From assembly GCA_022701475.1 (NCBI GenBank), contig JAKOOI010000026.1, positions 1-8,085 of the forward strand: DNA of 8,085 nt. The letters are read 5' to 3'. The position numbers and the translations under genes were made by a program. This document shows, one piece after another, positions 5,388-8,085 of this stretch (the stretch's first letter is position 1; the number at the start of each line of letters is the position of its first letter). The notes below the pieces were generated by a model that was not told the DNA's origin, did no database searches, and saw only the letters and a list, made by a program, of their open reading frames with translations. This stretch comes from Weeksellaceae bacterium. Lineage in GTDB: Bacteria > Bacteroidota > Bacteroidia > Flavobacteriales > Weeksellaceae.

Positions 5388-8085
5388 TCAGAAAGAATAC
5401 TTGGCACCGATCTGGATCTGGTACGGATTTCCTGTCAGAGGCTGCAGGCCGCTGGTATTTTTTGCATATTCGAACTGCCGGGTCGTCGGGTTGAATTTCT
5501 GGATCCTGTACAGGGCGGTATTGCCATAAGATTTGTTCACGCCCCATTCTTTATTCAGAAGGTTGGCCACATTGAAAATATCTACGGAAAGTTCGAAGGC
5601 CCCGATCTTTTCAAATTTTATTTTTTTGGCCACCCGGACATCCCAGACGCCGTAAAAACCGTTTTTCCCTCCGTTACGCTCTGCAATACGGTTATTGTAT
5701 TCCGTGATATAGTTTTTCAGCGATTTGCCTACTTCCGGATCATCCAGTAAAGGCTGGGTCAGGGCCGGGAAAATATAGGCCAGGTCATTCGAGTCTACAA
5801 AATCACCGTTTACATTGCCGCCCGAAGTCATTGAAAAGCGGGTCCCTCCGATTCCTGAGTAGCGGATTCCCAGGGTGAAGCCGGCCAGGGTAGGCGAGTT
5901 CCCGTAGATGACCACCTTATTCCTGAACTGGTTATCGGAATAGGTCATCCTCAGGTTTCGCGGATCGCTTTCGATCATAGTGGATAAAGTGGCCGAATTG
6001 GCTACGTTTCCGTTATAGGAAGTATTATCCCGGATATCCGACCAGGTATAGCTCGCCGTGATTTCCCCGTCTTTCCAGTACCGGTAGCTGGTATCCGCCA
6101 CAAAAGAGAACTGGTTTACCTTCCCGTCGCTTACCAGTTCCAGGACCCTTCCGAAATTGGTATTGATCCTGCCGGCTTTCCAGTCGGTCAGACCGCTGCC
6201 TTCTATGCTGCCTGCCGGTACATAAACGCCCCGTCCGCCTTCATTGGCCAGGGTAAATAAAGGATCGGCATACATATTCCGGTCATAATAGAAATAATTG
6301 TTCCTGCCCAGTGCCATATATCCGGCCACCCCTGCCCTGAATCTTTCATTAAAGAAATGGGTATATGAAAAATTGGCTTTATAGACGATGGGAACCCTGG
6401 CGTCCTTTCCGGTATAATTGATTGTGGGGACCTGAAACTGGGCTAAAGAAGGCACCGTGCTGTAATCGTTCCGGTAGCTTACGAAATCCGGCGTCAGCCC
6501 TGCCTGAGACGGTTTCACATCAACGGTGGCCAGATGCCTGCCGTCAAACACCAGGTTATTGATGACCATATAATTATTGATATCGGAAGAGAAGATTCCC
6601 GCTCCGAATTTCAGGAAATCCTTATTTCGTTCGCCGATATTCCAGTCAAACTGAAACCTGGGCTGGATTACAAAAGATTTGATGCGGTTATCGGTACGGA
6701 TCCCCATTTCGTCGAACAGCTTTTGGTTCAGTCCGGCTTTGGGATATCCTGCATAGTCCAGCCTCAGTCCGGCCATCAGATCCAGGCCTTTGGCAATTCT
6801 GGTCTGGGCCTGTCCGTAAACCCCTGCATTCCAGATGCCTGATTTCACTGAAGGATCATCCATCAGCGGGACTTCCCTGTAAAACCTGTTAAAGACCAGG
6901 TTGTTGAAGTTGTCCAGTCCCTGGAAATGGAATCTTCCGTTCACTTCGCTTCCGTAGACTGACCGGGCATGCGTGTACATCAGGTCAGCACCGAATGTGT
7001 ATTTGATTTTATCGGTATTGTAATACAGGTTGTCAACGATCTGCAGAACGTTATTCCTGAAGCTTTCCTGGGCAAAGCGGTGTCCTCCGATCTGGATGTT
7101 GGTGGTCGGCTTATTGGCATCGTCAATAACGGATTGTACGCGTTCCACAATAGCTCTTGGTACCGGATGGCCCAGCTCATCGTTCTGATAGCTGTCCTGG
7201 AAGGTATACAGGTGCTGTACCTTCAGCTCATTGGTCATCGTAGGCTTCAGGTTGGTCCGCAGCGTAAGCAGGAGGCTGTTGTCCATATTCTTATCGTTGG
7301 CATAGGACTCGAAGAAGTTGATGGCTGTATTATCGGCCAATCCGTTTTTATTCAGGTCATAGGTAAAATTGTTCCTGAGGGTCAGGAGGTTTTTTTCATT
7401 GATCTGCCAGTCGAGGCGAAGGAATGCCGCATCTGAATTCCGCACCTTGTCAAAAGTCCCGAACTGCGGGGTATTTCCAACGCCGTACTTGGCCCTGCCG
7501 ATGCTCAGCACCTGATCCAGGGTCTGCCGGGTAACATTGAACCTCAGTGCATCTTCCCTGGACTGTACATCAGCAATGATCAGCGGCCTTGAATCCAGCT
7601 GATGGTCCCATGCCACGAAAAAGTGCAGCTTATTTTTAATAACCGGGCCTCCCAGCGTAAATCCGAACTGGGAAGTGGAGAAGTCGTTGGTCCTTTTGTT
7701 CCCGCGGATATCATATGGGCTGGAAAGCCAGTTGGTTCTCAGGTATTCCCAGGCGCTTCCGGAGAACCTGTTGGTCCCGGATTTGGTCACGGCACTGATG
7801 GTGCCGCCGCCGCTTCTTCCCAGGGTTACATCATATTGGTTGGTGGTGATCTTGAATTCCCTGACCGCTTCGATGGATATGGAAAACGGAGCACCGCTGC
7901 GGCTGGTGGTAGATCCGGCAGAAGTAGGGTTCTTGGCGGTCATCCCGTCGATGGTGAAATTGGTGGAGGAGCCCAGCTGTCCCGAGAGGTTGCCGTTCTT
8001 GCCGCTGAGCGGCGAGAGCTCCGTAAGGTTGGTGAAATTTCTTCCGTTCACCGGCAGGAGGCTGATGTTTTTGGAAGTGATGGCT
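5388..8085 (-). CDS. Oar-like TonB-dependent outer-membrane receptor, C-terminal 898 residues (partial)
   Basis: The frame is open to the right edge, so the gene starts outside the window; the in-frame GTG at 8051 encodes Val in LLPVNGRNFTNL and is not the start. The missing N-terminus should contain a signal peptide and a carboxypeptidase-like regulatory domain. The visible part opens with the rest of the plug, including FTIDGMTAKNPTSAG, SIEAVREFKI and the plug end GGGTISAVTKSGTNRFSG (about residues 90-107 of the visible part). The rest is a long beta barrel with many aromatic strands, ending IQIGAKYSF with the terminal Phe usual for outer-membrane barrels. FELSVDIFNVANLLNKEWG near the end is typical of Oar-like proteins. 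Such receptors use TonB energy for uptake; Myxococcus Oar is instead linked to protein export, so the substrate and direction here are open. No SusD partner lies downstream. Confidence 0.93.
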   Translation of the reverse strand, partial: AITSKNISLLPVNGRNFTNLTELSPLSGKNGNLSGQLGSSTNFTIDGMTAKNPTSAGSTTSRSGAPFSISIEAVREFKITTNQYDVTLGRSGGGTISAVTKSGTNRFSGSAWEYLRTNWLSSPYDIRGNKRTNDFSTSQFGFTLGGPVIKNKLHFFVAWDHQLDSRPLIIADVQSREDALRFNVTRQTLDQVLSIGRAKYGVGNTPQFGTFDKVRNSDAAFLRLDWQINEKNLLTLRNNFTYDLNKNGLADNTAINFFESYANDKNMDNSLLLTLRTNLKPTMTNELKVQHLYTFQDSYQNDELGHPVPRAIVERVQSVIDDANKPTTNIQIGGHRFAQESFRNNVLQIVDNLYYNTDKIKYTFGADLMYTHARSVYGSEVNGRFHFQGLDNFNNLVFNRFYREVPLMDDPSVKSGIWNAGVYGQAQTRIAKGLDLMAGLRLDYAGYPKAGLNQKLFDEMGIRTDNRIKSFVIQPRFQFDWNIGERNKDFLKFGAGIFSSDINNYMVINNLVFDGRHLATVDVKPSQAGLTPDFVSYRNDYSTVPSLAQFQVPTINYTGKDARVPIVYKANFSYTHFFNERFRAGVAGYMALGRNNYFYYDRNMYADPLFTLANEGGRGVYVPAGSIEGSGLTDWKAGRINTNFGRVLELVSDGKVNQFSFVADTSYRYWKDGEITASYTWSDIRDNTSYNGNVANSATLSTMIESDPRNLRMTYSDNQFRNKVVIYGNSPTLAGFTLGIRYSGIGGTRFSMTSGGNVNGDFVDSNDLAYIFPALTQPLLDDPEVGKSLKNYITEYNNRIAERNGGKNGFYGVWDVRVAKKIKFEKIGAFELSVDIFNVANLLNKEWGVNKSYGNTALYRIQKFNPTTRQFEYAKNTSGLQPLTGNPYQIQIGAKYSF

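Noticed and set aside
5078..5494. 138-codon plus-strand open frame after thyA
   Set aside because: It runs through the 5223-5247 hairpin and ends antisense to the receptor C-terminus; its Cys/Arg/Ser-rich composition looks like a shadow frame and no promoter box precedes it.
6534..7436. Plus-strand open frames inside the TonB receptor gene
   Set aside because: They are shadows of a continuous receptor frame of 898 residues and lack any recognisable domain.

Overview
The window looks like chromosomal DNA of a Bacteroidota bacterium, most likely Flavobacteriia and perhaps close to Chryseobacterium (family Weeksellaceae). The reasons are a protein carrying a type IX secretion C-terminal sorting domain, a large Oar-like TonB-dependent receptor, promoter candidates of the Bacteroidota form TAnnTTTG, and A-rich leaders without clear Shine-Dalgarno sites. 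The genus is an inference; the phylum is well supported.

Layout, left to right. Positions 1-1115 (minus strand) hold a two-gene ABC exporter operon: an ATPase of the NatA/YhaQ type followed 2 bases later by the start of its ABC-2 type permease, which runs off the left edge. Positions 1192-1215 form a strong terminator closing the next minus-strand gene, a 116-residue secreted protein that is little more than a signal peptide plus a T9SS sorting domain. That gene is divergent from hemB (1692-2681, plus), which encodes a cysteine-free, Asp-type porphobilinogen synthase. The 264 bases between hemB and a convergent gene hold a long imperfect palindrome with iterated GCAGAT words and a T tract, probably both a terminator and a copy of a dispersed repeat. 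The convergent gene (2946-3674, minus) encodes an unrecognised 242-residue protein. A 306-base divergent spacer leads to thyA (3981-4775, plus), a canonical 264-residue thymidylate synthase. The next 612 bases contain no credible gene but several small hairpins, including a REP-like palindrome. The right end (5388-8085, minus) is the C-terminal part of the Oar-like receptor; its signal peptide and N-terminus lie beyond the right edge.

The genes do not form one pathway. HemB (tetrapyrrole synthesis) and ThyA (dTMP synthesis) are single-gene housekeeping units, and the rest are envelope or transport functions. I see no phage, transposase, CRISPR array, toxin-antitoxin pair or defence cassette. 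The least explained parts are the 242-residue orphan, the cargo-less T9SS protein and the two repeat-like intergenic structures. Nothing here can be called a new system from sequence alone.
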